Assembly (NCBI GenBank): GCA_964587125.1
Contig: CAZPKC010000014.1
Coordinates: 1-46,587 of the forward strand
Length of the DNA stretch: 46,587 nt
Direction of reading: 5' to 3'
Origin: CAIXLI01 sp964587125
GTDB lineage: Bacteria; Pseudomonadota; Alphaproteobacteria; UBA9219
Shown: positions 32,269 to 40,953 of the stretch, piece by piece
Position numbering within the stretch: the stretch's first letter is position 1
How the letters are laid out: each line of letters starts with the position of its first letter
Program-made: the position numbers and the translations under genes
The notes under the pieces: generated by a model
What the model was told of the DNA's origin: nothing
The model's database searches: none
What the model saw: only the letters and a program-made list of their open reading frames with translations

Positions 32269-33402
32269 ATGGCTAAAAAGGATTATTACGAAGTGCTCGG
32301 CGTGGCCCGCGGCGCATCGGCGGACGAGCTGAAGAAAGCCTATCGCAAACTGGCGATGCAGCATCACCCCGATCGCAACCACGGCCATACCGAGGCCGAG
32401 CATAAATTCAAGGAAATTAACGAGGCTTACGACATTCTGCGCGACGACCAGCGCCGCGCCGCCTATGACCGCTATGGCCACGCGGCGTTCGAGCAGGGCG
32501 GCATGGGAAGCGCGGGCGGATTCGATTTCGGCGCAGGATTTTCGGATATTTTCGACGAGATGTTCGGCGAAATTCTGGGCGGGGGACGCCGGCAGCAAGC
32601 GCAAGGCGGCGCGCAACGCGGCACGGATTTACGCTTCGATATGGATATCACGCTTGAAGAAGCTTTTGCGGGCGCCACGAAGAACATCACGATTCAGAAC
32701 GCCGTCGGTTGCTCTGAATGCAAAGGCTCGGGCGCTGCCCCCGGAACGGTTCCTTCCGAATGCGCGATGTGCAAGGGGCATGGCCGCGTGCGCGCCCAGC
32801 AGGGATTTTTCACCGTCGAGCATACATGCCCCACCTGCCAAGGCGTCGGCCGCGTCATCCAAAGCCCGTGCAAGAAATGCGGCGGACAGGGCCGCGTGCA
32901 TGAGCAAAAAACACTAGCGGTTGAAATCCCGGCGGGCGTCGAGGACGGAATGCGCATCCGCCTTACCGGCGAAGGCTCGGCGGGCTTTCGCGGCGGGCAT
33001 GCGGGGGATTTGTACGTCATTCTGAGCATCGAACAACACCCCGTTTTTCAACGCGACGGAGCCAATCTTTATTGCCGCGTGCCGATTGCGATGACGACGG
33101 CGGCTTTGGGCGGCACGATCGACGTGCCGACGATCGACGGCGAGATATCCCCGGTCAAAATAGACGCAGGCACGCAAAGCGGGCACCGCGCGTGCATCAA
33201 GCGCAAAGGCATGAGCGTCCTGCGCGGGGCCTCGCGCGGCGATTTGTACGCCGAATTCGCGGTCGAGACGCCCGTTCATCTGACCAAACGGCAAAAAGAG
33301 CTTTTGGCCGAGTTCACGGCGGAGGCCGAGCAGAATAAAACGCATCCCGAAAGCGAAGGATTTATCGCGCGGGTTAAAGAACTTTTGGGAAAAGATAAAT
33401 GA
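32269..33402 (+). CDS. dnaJ: Chaperone DnaJ
   Basis: A 377-residue full-length type-I DnaJ. The J domain has DYYEVLGVARGASADELKKAYRKLAMQHHPDRN with HPD. A short G/F region (GGFDFGAGFSDIFDEMFG) follows, then four zinc-finger repeats CSECKGSG, CAMCKGHG, CPTCQGVG and CKKCGGQG, and the client-binding C-terminus (IRLTGEGSAGFRGGHAGDLYV). It stimulates DnaK ATPase and works with ClpB. dnaK is not adjacent, unlike in many genomes. The stop overlaps the EamA gene start by 4 nt. Confidence 0.97.
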   Translation: MAKKDYYEVLGVARGASADELKKAYRKLAMQHHPDRNHGHTEAEHKFKEINEAYDILRDDQRRAAYDRYGHAAFEQGGMGSAGGFDFGAGFSDIFDEMFGEILGGGRRQQAQGGAQRGTDLRFDMDITLEEAFAGATKNITIQNAVGCSECKGSGAAPGTVPSECAMCKGHGRVRAQQGFFTVEHTCPTCQGVGRVIQSPCKKCGGQGRVHEQKTLAVEIPAGVEDGMRIRLTGEGSAGFRGGHAGDLYVILSIEQHPVFQRDGANLYCRVPIAMTTAALGGTIDVPTIDGEISPVKIDAGTQSGHRACIKRKGMSVLRGASRGDLYAEFAVETPVHLTKRQKELLAEFTAEAEQNKTHPESEGFIARVKELLGKDK

Positions 33403-34268
33403 CGCAGACCCAAGCGATGCTGTGCGCTGCAGGCGCCTATTTTTTGTGGGCCTCGGGCGATGCCGTTGTGAAGCTTTGCGCGCAAGCTTCGCTTTCCCCC
33501 GCTTTGATCGTGGGTTTTCTGGGCGCCGTCGGCGCGGGCGGGCTTCTGGCCTACGCTTTTTTCAAGCGCGATTTTTCGATCCTGCGTCCCGTCAGCTTGC
33601 GCGAACAAATCGCCATTGCCGGATGTTCGGTCGTCGTTAATTTCGCCAACGTCATAGCGCTTAAACATCTGCCTTTGACAACTTTCTATACGCTGGTTTT
33701 CACAAGCCCCCTTATCGTTGCGGCTTTGTCCGCCGTTTTCAAACATGAGGCTTTGTCTTTCTTCAAAGTCTCCTGCCTTGTCGCCGGATTTTTGGGTGCG
33801 GCCTTCGCCATCGGCATGGACAGAGGCGGCGATTGGATCGGATACGCTTCCGTCATGACAACCGTTCTTTGCTTTTCCTCGCGCACTATTTTAATGCGTA
33901 AAACGAGCGGGGCCGATTCTCCCGAAAGCATTCAGTTTGTTATGGGCGTGGCCGTCACGGTCGCCGGGTTTATCGGCGTTCTGACAACGCCGCAGGCATG
34001 GCCCGAGGCTCGCACACTTGCGCTTTTGATCGGGATGGGCGCTTTTGCCGCGCTTGGCGCTGCGCTTTATATCAACGCCCTTCACAATACCGTGTCTTCT
34101 AACGTTGCTCAATTTCACTACACGCAGATCGTTTATGGCGCTGTTTTCGGCTATCTGATCTGGCACGACGTGCCGACGTGGAATCTTGTCGCGGGCTCGG
34201 TCATCATCATCGCCTCCGGAATAATCGTTGCCAGAGAGGCGCATAAAAACGGGGCGATGGAAAACTAA
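33399..34268 (+). CDS. EamA/DMT-family transporter
   Basis: A 289-residue membrane protein with about ten hydrophobic segments in two EamA repeats (AGAYFLWASGDAVVKL... and SRTILMRKTSGADSPESIQFVMG...VTVAGFIGVL). DMT proteins export amino acids, nucleotides or other small metabolites; the substrate is unknown. The ATG overlaps the dnaJ stop (ATGA), so it is co-translated. Its end overlaps the convergent pth by 4 nt. Confidence 0.9.
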   Translation: MTQTQAMLCAAGAYFLWASGDAVVKLCAQASLSPALIVGFLGAVGAGGLLAYAFFKRDFSILRPVSLREQIAIAGCSVVVNFANVIALKHLPLTTFYTLVFTSPLIVAALSAVFKHEALSFFKVSCLVAGFLGAAFAIGMDRGGDWIGYASVMTTVLCFSSRTILMRKTSGADSPESIQFVMGVAVTVAGFIGVLTTPQAWPEARTLALLIGMGAFAALGAALYINALHNTVSSNVAQFHYTQIVYGAVFGYLIWHDVPTWNLVAGSVIIIASGIIVAREAHKNGAMEN

Positions 34269-34900
34269 GGTTTCGGTAGCTTTGCCAAATAGCCCGCGAC
34301 GTTTCCCGCCAACAACAAATCAAGCTCGGACGCTAACGCGGAAAGCAAAGGCTCGAGCCATATTTTGTCGGCTTTGGCGAAGGGCGAGAGAACGTAATTC
34401 GTTACCGCATTATCTTTATTTAGCGCGCGCGAATGCTCTGCGGTACGCTCGCGTTGCTCACTCCCCGCAACCGCGACTGCGCGAGTTTCCGAACCCGGTC
34501 GGCCAATGCCTATCCGCACGCGCCAATAATCCGCGCCGATGCAGGCGTCGAGGGACTTCAAGCCGTTGTGGCCGCCGGAGCCTCCGCCTTGCTTGATTTT
34601 GACCTGTCCGGGCAGAAGATCGATGTCGTCGTGGAAGACGATCACATTTTCCGGCGCGAGTTGATAAAAACGCAAGGCTTCCGTCGCCGACTCGCCCGAC
34701 AGATTCATGAAGGTTTGAGGTTTTAGGAGAAGAAAAGCGTCGGCATTCGTGACAAGGCCGCAAAATTTTTTCTTCCATGCCGGACATTTTTTGCGCGCGG
34801 CAATTTCATCCGCGCACATGAAGCCGACATTGTGCCTCGTGCGCGCATACTCGTCGCCCGGGTTGCCGAGGCCTATCAGAAGGCGGGAAAAAGAGGACAT
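34265..34900 (-). CDS. pth: Peptidyl-tRNA hydrolase with an in-frame palindromic insert
   Basis: A 211-residue Pth, which frees tRNA from drop-off peptidyl-tRNA. Conserved parts are LLIGLGNPGDEYARTRHNVGFMCAD (catalytic His), KPQTFMNLSGE, VIVFHDDIDLLPGQVKIKQGGGSGGHNGLKSL and RVRIGIGRPG. Then, where other Pth proteins run directly into xVTxYVLxxF, there are about 26 extra residues (ETRAVAVAGSEQRERTAEHS and on) before AVTNYVLSPFAKAD. They are encoded by palindromic element A copy 2 (34424-34486). The frame is intact and the active site untouched, so the enzyme is probably functional with a surface loop. Last gene of prs-rplY-pth. Confidence 0.95.
   Translation of the reverse strand: MSSFSRLLIGLGNPGDEYARTRHNVGFMCADEIAARKKCPAWKKKFCGLVTNADAFLLLKPQTFMNLSGESATEALRFYQLAPENVIVFHDDIDLLPGQVKIKQGGGSGGHNGLKSLDACIGADYWRVRIGIGRPGSETRAVAVAGSEQRERTAEHSRALNKDNAVTNYVLSPFAKADKIWLEPLLSALASELDLLLAGNVAGYLAKLPKP
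34424..34486. repeat. Palindromic element, family A copy 2 (inside pth)
   Basis: GCTCTGCGGTACGC (34435-34448), 12 variable nt, then CTCCCCGCAACCGCGACTGC (34461-34480). Outer CGCGCGAATG pairs with the right side CGACTGCGCG. The same layout as 28291-28350 with a different core. Confidence 0.85.
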
Positions 34901-34975
34901 AACTTAAAAGCTAAGGGATGGGATTCAGAGGTCAAGAAATAAATAATCCCGCCCCTGAACCCCCATTCCATGTGT

Positions 34976-35758
34976 TTACTTTTTCCCTTCGGGCTTCTTC
35001 GCCTCTGGCTTCTTGGCCGCGCCCGCTGCAGCCGGGGCCCCAGCCGCCGGCGCCGCAGCACCCGCCGCGCCCGCCGCCGGTGCCGCAGCACCCGCCGCCG
35101 GAGCCGCAGCGCCTTCCGCAGGCAACGGCGCTGCCGGAGCGGCCGCCGCCGCTGCCGCCGCCGCCGCCGCTTCCTCGGCTTCGGAGCGAATGGCCGACGG
35201 AACGGCAATCGTCGCGATCGTAAAGTCCTTTTCGCGCGTTGTCAGCTTGACGCCTTCGGGCAATTTGAGGGCGCTTAAATGGACGGCGTCGTTGATTTGC
35301 AAGCCTTCGAGGCTGATGTCGAAATGAGCCGGAATCTTGTCGGGCGCGCACAAGACTTCGATTTCGTGATGCACGACGTTGAGCGTGCCGCCGCGCTTGA
35401 TGCCGGGCGACTTGTCGGCGTTCAGGAACGATACGGGAATGGCGACGCGAACGCGCGTGTCGGCCGAGACTCGCAGAAAATCGACATGAACGGGACGGTC
35501 GCTGAGCGGATCGAACTGCACGTCGCGCGGAAGGACGCGGACTTTTTTGCCGTCGACCTCGAGATCGAACAGGCGCGTCATGAATCCCGCGCTTTCGAGC
35601 TGGCGAACCAGAATCTTGCTTTCGATCGCGATCGGCGCGGGCGCTTGTTTGTCGCCGTAAATGACGGCCGGAATCTGGCCTTGCTTGCGAAGATCGTTGC
35701 AGGCGCCCTTGGTCGTCTTGGCGCGTGCGCTTACGGGAAGAACGGTAATGTCCGACAT
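34976..35758 (-). CDS. rplY: 50S ribosomal protein L25 (CTC type)
   Basis: A 260-residue long-form L25, binding 5S rRNA. The L25 domain (about 5-95: SARAKTTKGACNDLRKQGQIPAVIYGDKQAPAPIAIE, RLFDLEVDGKKVRVLPRDVQFDPLSDRPVHVDFLRV) is followed by the beta-barrel TL5/CTC domain (about 100-190, GGTLNVVHHEIEVLCAPDKIPAHFDISLEGL). A tail of about 65 residues made almost only of Ala, Pro and Gly ends in KKPEAKKPEGKK. The start is ATG 35758 with AAGGAG 8 nt upstream. It lies between prs and pth, a conserved bacterial order. Confidence 0.93.
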   Translation of the reverse strand: MSDITVLPVSARAKTTKGACNDLRKQGQIPAVIYGDKQAPAPIAIESKILVRQLESAGFMTRLFDLEVDGKKVRVLPRDVQFDPLSDRPVHVDFLRVSADTRVRVAIPVSFLNADKSPGIKRGGTLNVVHHEIEVLCAPDKIPAHFDISLEGLQINDAVHLSALKLPEGVKLTTREKDFTIATIAVPSAIRSEAEEAAAAAAAAAAAPAAPLPAEGAAAPAAGAAAPAAGAAGAAAPAAGAPAAAGAAKKPEAKKPEGKK

Positions 35759-36051
35759 TTTTATCTCTCCTTCATGTTTGCCGCGATTGCGGAAAGGAGA
35801 GAGCGGAAAGAGGGCGCAAAAACATGCGCGGGTCCCCGCTGCCCCCTGACAACGCAACCGAAAAACGGCAACTCGTTAAGGCCAGCCTCCAGGGGTGCCG
35901 ACCGTGCGCGCAGGACATAGCAGATGTGGCGATCGCAGGTCAAGAACGGACAAGCTCTGCCCCGTGAATGATTTAAGAATCGGTATTAACGCTAAACAGC
36001 TTGTTCGTTCTTGAGTTGAGATGACTCTATACGGGGGATTGCGAGTCTTTT

Positions 36052-36999
36052 TTAACTAAACAGGCTGGAGACGGACCGCTCTTGGTTAATGCGGATGATC
36101 GCTTCGGCCAGCAAGGGCGCAACGCTGATTTGCTTGATCTTGGGCGAAGCGAGGATATCGGGCGTCGCTTCGATCGAATCCGTAATAATAAGTTTTTCCA
36201 GCGGCGATTCGTTAATCCGCTTGATCGCCGTTCCGGAAAGAACGCCGTGCGAGCAATAAGCCGTGGCTGTTTTCGCGCCCGCTTTCTTAAGCGCGCCAGC
36301 CGCGTTGCATAACGTTCCGGCGCTATCGACGATATCGTCCAGCATGATGCAATCGCGGCCCTTGACGTCGCCGATGATGTTCATGACTTCGGATTCGTTC
36401 GCTTTCTCGCGGCGCTTGTCGATAATAGCCAATCCCGCGTCGAGCTTTTTGGCCATCGCGCGCGCGCGGATCACGCCGCCGACGTCAGGAGATACGATCG
36501 TAAGCCCTTCCGGCATTTTGCCCTGCACCGAAAGAGTATCGCGCACGTGGCGCACGAAAACGGGGCCGACAAAAAGATTGTCGACGGGAATATCGAAAAA
36601 GCCCTGGATTTGCCCGGCGTGCAGATCGAGCGTCAGAACGCGGTTGGCTCCCGCTTCGGTGATGATGTTGGCGACCAGTTTGGCCGTAATCGGCGACCGC
36701 GAGCTTGTTTTGCGGTCCTGCCGCGCATAGCCGAAATAGGGGATCACGGCGGTGATGCGGCGCGCCGACGCGCGGCGCAGCGTGTCGATCATGACCAAAA
36801 GTTCCATCAGCGTGTCGTTGGCCGGAAATGACGTCGGTTGAATGATGAACGCGTCTTCGCCGCGGACGTTTTCCAGAATTTCGAAGAAAATTTCCATATC
36901 CGCGAAATGCCGCGTGGCGGCGCGCGTCAGGGAGGTTCCCAGATTCTGCGCGATCGCTTCCGCCAAAGGCCGGTTGCCGTTGCCCGCGATAAGCTTCAT
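36052..36999 (-). CDS. prs: Ribose-phosphate pyrophosphokinase
   Basis: A 315-residue PRPP synthase, making PRPP from ribose 5-phosphate and ATP for nucleotide, His and Trp synthesis. Marks are MKLIAGNGNRPLAEAIA, ENVRGEDAFIIQPTSFPANDTLMELLVMIDTLRRASARRITAVIPYFGYARQDRK, the divalent-metal/ribose site LTLDLHAGQIQGFFDIPVDNL, and the PRPP loop CIMLDDIVDSAGTLCNAAGALKKAGA. GGGAGA lies before the ATG. First gene of prs-rplY-pth; 293 bp separate it from rplY. Confidence 0.97.
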   Translation of the reverse strand: MKLIAGNGNRPLAEAIAQNLGTSLTRAATRHFADMEIFFEILENVRGEDAFIIQPTSFPANDTLMELLVMIDTLRRASARRITAVIPYFGYARQDRKTSSRSPITAKLVANIITEAGANRVLTLDLHAGQIQGFFDIPVDNLFVGPVFVRHVRDTLSVQGKMPEGLTIVSPDVGGVIRARAMAKKLDAGLAIIDKRREKANESEVMNIIGDVKGRDCIMLDDIVDSAGTLCNAAGALKKAGAKTATAYCSHGVLSGTAIKRINESPLEKLIITDSIEATPDILASPKIKQISVAPLLAEAIIRINQERSVSSLFS

Positions 37000-37179
37000 G
37001 CCGATGTCTCCCTTGTATTGAAGAATGTCGGGCGAGGGTATATCAGCGCCCGCGCGAAGTGTAAAGGTACAGAACCTCGTGGTTTTCGTTGCGGAAAAGT
37101 TAAGAAAATTCGGCTAGCGCAGACCCGTTTTGCCGTGTAAATATCCCGTTTGCGTCCTTCTAGACATTAGGAATCCGCC

Positions 37180-38760
37180 ATGACCCAAAACACCAAAATC
37201 GCCCGCGCCTTGATCTCGGTTTCGGATAAAACCGGACTCGTCGAGTTTGCCCGCAAGCTGGCAAGCTATGACATCGAGATTCTCTCGACCGGCGGTTCGG
37301 CTTCGGCCTTGCGGCAGGCGGGGATCAAGGTCACCGAAGTCGGCGATTACACCGGTTTCCCCGAAATGATGGACGGGCGCGTGAAGACGCTGCATCCGCG
37401 CATCCACGGCGGCATTCTCCAGCGCCGCGATTTGAAAAAGCATCAGGACGAGGCAACCAAGAACAATATTCCGCCCATCGATCTGGTTGCCGTCAATCTG
37501 TATCCTTTCCGCGAGACCGTCGCCAAAGGCGCGGATTTCGCCACCTGCATCGAAAACATCGATATCGGCGGCCCGGCGATGGTGCGCTCATCCGCTAAAA
37601 ACCACGCTTTCGTCACGGTCGTCACCGATCCCGCGCAATACGACGACGTCATCGCCGAAATGGCGAAAAACGGCGGCGGAACGTCGCTCGATTTCCGCAA
37701 AAAACTAGCCGCTGCCGCCATTGCCCATACCGCTTCTTACGACAGCGCGATCAGCTCGTGGTTCGCGGCGCAGCTTGGCGACGTTTATCCAGACACGCTG
37801 ACGCTGGCGGCAAAAAAACAGCAATCGCTGCGCTACGGCGAAAATCCGCACCAAACGGCGGCATTTTATGTTTTCGACCCGACCCGCGCGGGCGTGGCGA
37901 ACGCCATTCAGGTTCAAGGGAAAGAGCTTAGCTACAACAACATCAACGACACCGACGCCGCGTTCGAGCTTGTCTCCGAATTCACCGATCCCGCCATCGC
38001 CATCATCAAGCACGCCAATCCCTGCGGCGTCGCGACGGGGCCCGATCTTGTGACGGCTTATAAGCACGCATTCGCGTGCGACACCGTCAGCGCTTTCGGC
38101 GGCATCATCGCGTGCAACCGCCCCTTGGACGGGGCGACGGCCAAGGCGATTACCGAGATATTCTCCGAAGTCATCATAGCGCCGGATATGGACAACGAGG
38201 CCAAGGAAATCATCGCCAAAAAGAAAAATCTGCGCGTGCTGTTGACGCGCTCCATGGCCGACACGCGCGCCCCCGGGCAAATCGTGAGGGCGGTTTCGGG
38301 AGGCTATCTGCTTCAGACGCGCGACAACATTGTTTTGGATAAGGCGGCGTTGAAATGCGTGACGAAAAGGCAGCCGACGGCTCAGGAAACAAGCGACATG
38401 ATTTTCGCGTTCACCGTCGCCAAGCACGTCAAGTCGAACACGATCGTCTATGCGAAAAACAACGCCACCGTCGGCATCGGCGCAGGGCAAATGAGCCGCG
38501 TCGACAGCGCCCGCATCGCGGCGCGCAAGGCCGAGGACGCGGCGCAAGCGGCGGGGTTAAAAGAGTCCCTGACCAAAGGCAGCGTCGCGGCCTCGGACGC
38601 GTTCTTCCCCTTTGCCGACGGACTGGAAGCTTTGGTCGATGCGGGAGTAACCGCCGTCATTCAGCCCGGCGGCTCGGTGCGCGACGCCGAAGTGATCGAA
38701 GCGGCGGATAAGGCGGGATTGGCGATGCTTTATACCGGCATCCGGCATTTCAGGCACTAA
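37180..38760 (+). CDS. purH: Bifunctional AICAR transformylase / IMP cyclohydrolase
   Basis: A 526-residue PurH catalysing the last two steps to IMP. The N-terminal MGS-like cyclohydrolase domain has ARALISVSDKTGLVEFARKLASYDIEILSTGGSASALRQAGIKV, PEMMDGRVKTLHPRIHGGIL. The transformylase domain begins around LRYGENPHQTAAFYV and includes KELSYNNINDTDAAFELVSEF, IIKHANPCGVA, TVSAFGGIIACNRPL and DAFFPFADGLEALVDAGVTAVIQPGGSVRD. Complete at family length. The product feeds guaB, 16 kb away. Confidence 0.98.
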   Translation: MTQNTKIARALISVSDKTGLVEFARKLASYDIEILSTGGSASALRQAGIKVTEVGDYTGFPEMMDGRVKTLHPRIHGGILQRRDLKKHQDEATKNNIPPIDLVAVNLYPFRETVAKGADFATCIENIDIGGPAMVRSSAKNHAFVTVVTDPAQYDDVIAEMAKNGGGTSLDFRKKLAAAAIAHTASYDSAISSWFAAQLGDVYPDTLTLAAKKQQSLRYGENPHQTAAFYVFDPTRAGVANAIQVQGKELSYNNINDTDAAFELVSEFTDPAIAIIKHANPCGVATGPDLVTAYKHAFACDTVSAFGGIIACNRPLDGATAKAITEIFSEVIIAPDMDNEAKEIIAKKKNLRVLLTRSMADTRAPGQIVRAVSGGYLLQTRDNIVLDKAALKCVTKRQPTAQETSDMIFAFTVAKHVKSNTIVYAKNNATVGIGAGQMSRVDSARIAARKAEDAAQAAGLKESLTKGSVAASDAFFPFADGLEALVDAGVTAVIQPGGSVRDAEVIEAADKAGLAMLYTGIRHFRH

Positions 38761-38858
38761 AACAGCGGCGGCGTCATATAATTGCCCGATTTACGAATTA
38801 ACCAAGAGCGTATATGTTGTTCTTAGGGTTTCGACCCTGAATCCCTCTTTGGTGAAGT

Positions 38859-40064
38859 ATGAGCGATCTCACGCCACCCCCGCCCCGCCGTCTTGCGCGT
38901 AAAACTCTTACCATTCTGCTTCTTCTGGCTGTTATCGGAAGCGGCGTCTGGTGGGCGCATAAAGGCCTTGTTTCTTCGTCTGCCGACCGCGGGCCGCATA
39001 GCGAGACGGTTCCGGTCGCTTTGGCTGTGATCGCGAAAGGCGACATCGACATTATCGATCCCGCGTTGGGAACGGTCACGCCTCTGGCCACCGTCACGGT
39101 GCGCACCCAGATTAACGGTCAATTGCAGGAAATCGCTTTTCAGGAAGGCCAGCTCGTTAAAAAAGGCGATTTTCTGGCGCAAATAGACCCGCGCCCCTAT
39201 CAGATGGCTTTGGAGCAAGCGCAGGGCGCGTTGCAAAAAGATCAGGCGCTTTTAAAGGAAGCCGAAATCGATCTCGCCCGCTATCAAAAACTCGCGGCGC
39301 AGAATTCGATATCCAAGCAACAACTCGATCTTCAGGCTTCTCTGGTGCAGCAATATCAGGGAAACGTCACGGCGGATCAGGGACAGATCGACGCCGCCAA
39401 TTTGAATATAACCTATTGCCATATCACCGCCCCCGTCTCGGGGCGCGTGGGCTTGCGCCAGGTCGATGAGGGCAATTACGCGCAAGTCACGGATGCGAAC
39501 GGCATCGTCATGATAACCCAGCTCGATCCCATTTCGGTCGTGTTCACGCTGCCGGAAGACTTGCTTCCCGCCGTGATGGCGCGGCTGGCTTCCGGCGCGG
39601 AACTACCCGTCGCCGCCTATGACCGCACGGGGACGAAAAAGCTTGCCGACGGCAAGTTGACCGCCGTCGATAACGAAATCAACACGTCGACCGGGACGGT
39701 CAAATTGCGCGCGCAGTTCGACAATCCCTCGTCCGCGCTTTTCCCCAATCAATTCGTCAACGCGCAGATCAAGGTCGATACCGTGCGCGGCGCCGTGCTT
39801 GCGCCGCAGTCGACGATTCTGCGCGGTTCGGTCGGGACGTTCGTCTATCTGGCGAAAGACGACGGAACCGTCGCGATGCGCCCCGTCAAATTGGGCATAG
39901 CTCAGGGCGACACCGTCGAAATCACCGAAGGCCTTGCCGAAGGAGATAAAGTCGTGATCGACGGAACCGACAAATTGCGCGACGGCGCGAAATTCAAATT
40001 GCCCGAAGCCGCGCCGACCGAAAATTCGTCCGACAAAAAACAACCTTCCCACAACCACTCTTAG
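38859..40064 (+). CDS. RND efflux periplasmic adaptor, MdtA-like
   Basis: A 401-residue membrane-fusion protein. The N-terminal membrane anchor (KTLTILLLLAVIGSGVWWAH) is followed by a barrel-sandwich hybrid (VTPLATVTVRTQINGQLQEIAFQEGQLVKKGDFLAQIDPRPYQ), an alpha hairpin (LEQAQGALQKDQALLKEAEIDLARYQKL ... QYQGNVTADQGQIDAANLNITYCHI), the return lipoyl half (APVSGRVGLRQVDEGNYAQV) and beta-barrel/MP domains. The closest pattern is MdtA of MdtABC pumps. No RND permease or outer-membrane channel gene is adjacent, so its partner must be elsewhere. The C-terminus is His/Ser-rich (KKQPSHNHS). Confidence 0.9.
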   Translation: MSDLTPPPPRRLARKTLTILLLLAVIGSGVWWAHKGLVSSSADRGPHSETVPVALAVIAKGDIDIIDPALGTVTPLATVTVRTQINGQLQEIAFQEGQLVKKGDFLAQIDPRPYQMALEQAQGALQKDQALLKEAEIDLARYQKLAAQNSISKQQLDLQASLVQQYQGNVTADQGQIDAANLNITYCHITAPVSGRVGLRQVDEGNYAQVTDANGIVMITQLDPISVVFTLPEDLLPAVMARLASGAELPVAAYDRTGTKKLADGKLTAVDNEINTSTGTVKLRAQFDNPSSALFPNQFVNAQIKVDTVRGAVLAPQSTILRGSVGTFVYLAKDDGTVAMRPVKLGIAQGDTVEITEGLAEGDKVVIDGTDKLRDGAKFKLPEAAPTENSSDKKQPSHNHS

Positions 40065-40071
40065 TCCTCCC

Positions 40072-40773
40072 ATGCGCTTGTCCCTTGCCTTTGCGATTTT
40101 CATTTGCCTGTTTTCCACGATCGCCTTAGCCGACGAAGTCGCGGTGATGGACAAAGTCGTTTCCGGGGACGAACTGACGCTGCGCGACGGACGCACGTTG
40201 CGGCTTTTCGGAACCAAGGCTGCGTTGCCAGAGGCCAGGGCTTTTCTCGAATCCGCCGTTTCCGGCCGCGCGTTGGTTTTGCAAGGGCCGACGACGGATC
40301 GCTATGGGCGCGTGACGGCGCTAGCCACCGCCGAGGGAGATTCTCAATCGGTCGAGGAAACGTTGCTGCGCGAAGGATTGGCCTTCGTCTATCCCGATGC
40401 GGGCGATACGCGCCTTCAAACGCTCTATGTGGCGGAACGCGCGGCGCGCGTCGGCAAACGCGGATTCTGGGCGGAAAACAGGGATGTTTCTCCCAAAGAA
40501 GCGGCAAGATTTTGCGGAAGATACGGATTCGTGACGGGTTCCGTTTCAAAAGCCGAACGCGTGAAGAATGAAGCCGTTCTTTCCTTCGGCGATCCCGATA
40601 CTCCCGAATTTACCGTCACCATCCCCGCGCACGATCTGGCGGCTTTCAAAAAAGAAGGGATCGACCCTCTTTCCCTGCAGGGAGAAAGAATCCGCGTGCG
40701 CGGATGGATCGTCAAAGACAAGCCCCCCACGATGGCCGTCACCGATTTCTACCAAATGGAATTGGTGAAGTAA
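40072..40773 (+). CDS. Secreted SNase-like (thermonuclease-fold) protein
   Basis: A 233-residue exported protein. The signal peptide MRLSLAFAIFICLFSTIALA is followed by an OB-fold SNase-like domain (about 25-140: DKVVSGDELTLRDGRTLRLFGTKAALPEARAFLESAVSGRALVLQGPTTDRYGRVTALATAEG...VEETLLREGLAFVYP). The nuclease residues are largely absent (the Asp/Arg set of SNase is not kept beyond DRYGRV), so activity is doubtful. A second OB-like part (about 150-233) ends GERIRVRGWIVKDKPPTMAVTDF. It lies 7 nt after the efflux adaptor gene, probably in one transcript. Confidence 0.78.
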   Translation: MRLSLAFAIFICLFSTIALADEVAVMDKVVSGDELTLRDGRTLRLFGTKAALPEARAFLESAVSGRALVLQGPTTDRYGRVTALATAEGDSQSVEETLLREGLAFVYPDAGDTRLQTLYVAERAARVGKRGFWAENRDVSPKEAARFCGRYGFVTGSVSKAERVKNEAVLSFGDPDTPEFTVTIPAHDLAAFKKEGIDPLSLQGERIRVRGWIVKDKPPTMAVTDFYQMELVK

Positions 40774-40791
40774 TACCAACCGATGCTTGAA

Positions 40792-40809
40792 GTGACTTGC
40801 GGAAGTCAC
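40792..40809 (+). terminator. Small hairpin after the SNase-like gene
   Basis: GTGACTT-GCGG-AAGTCAC, a perfect 7-bp stem with a 4-nt loop, 18 nt past the stop. No T-run follows, so termination is uncertain. Confidence 0.35.
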
Positions 40810-40953
40810 GAGCGCCCGCGAGCGGAGGCGAATCCCTTTTTGTTGCGTGCAGCGCGGCGCAGAAAAACAAGCGCATCAACAAGACATAAGCGGAGCGCAG
40901 AGCGAGCGACGTCTCCTTGCGTATCGGATTTCATGGGCCCGCTGGTATAAGGT

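Noticed and set aside
34918..35327. Pro/Arg- and Ala-rich frames opposite the rplY tail
   Set aside because: They mirror the Ala/Pro-coding GC repeats of the L25 tail; no independent evidence.
36030..36055. GACTC...GAGTC followed by TTTTTT on the plus strand as a terminator for prs
   Set aside because: The T-run is on the wrong strand for prs, and no plus-strand gene ends there.
40806..40953. Minus-strand extension of the frame at 40806-41108
   Set aside because: It covers intergenic DNA and part of the J-domain gene in another frame; no start signal, though the intergenic DNA may be another dispersed repeat.
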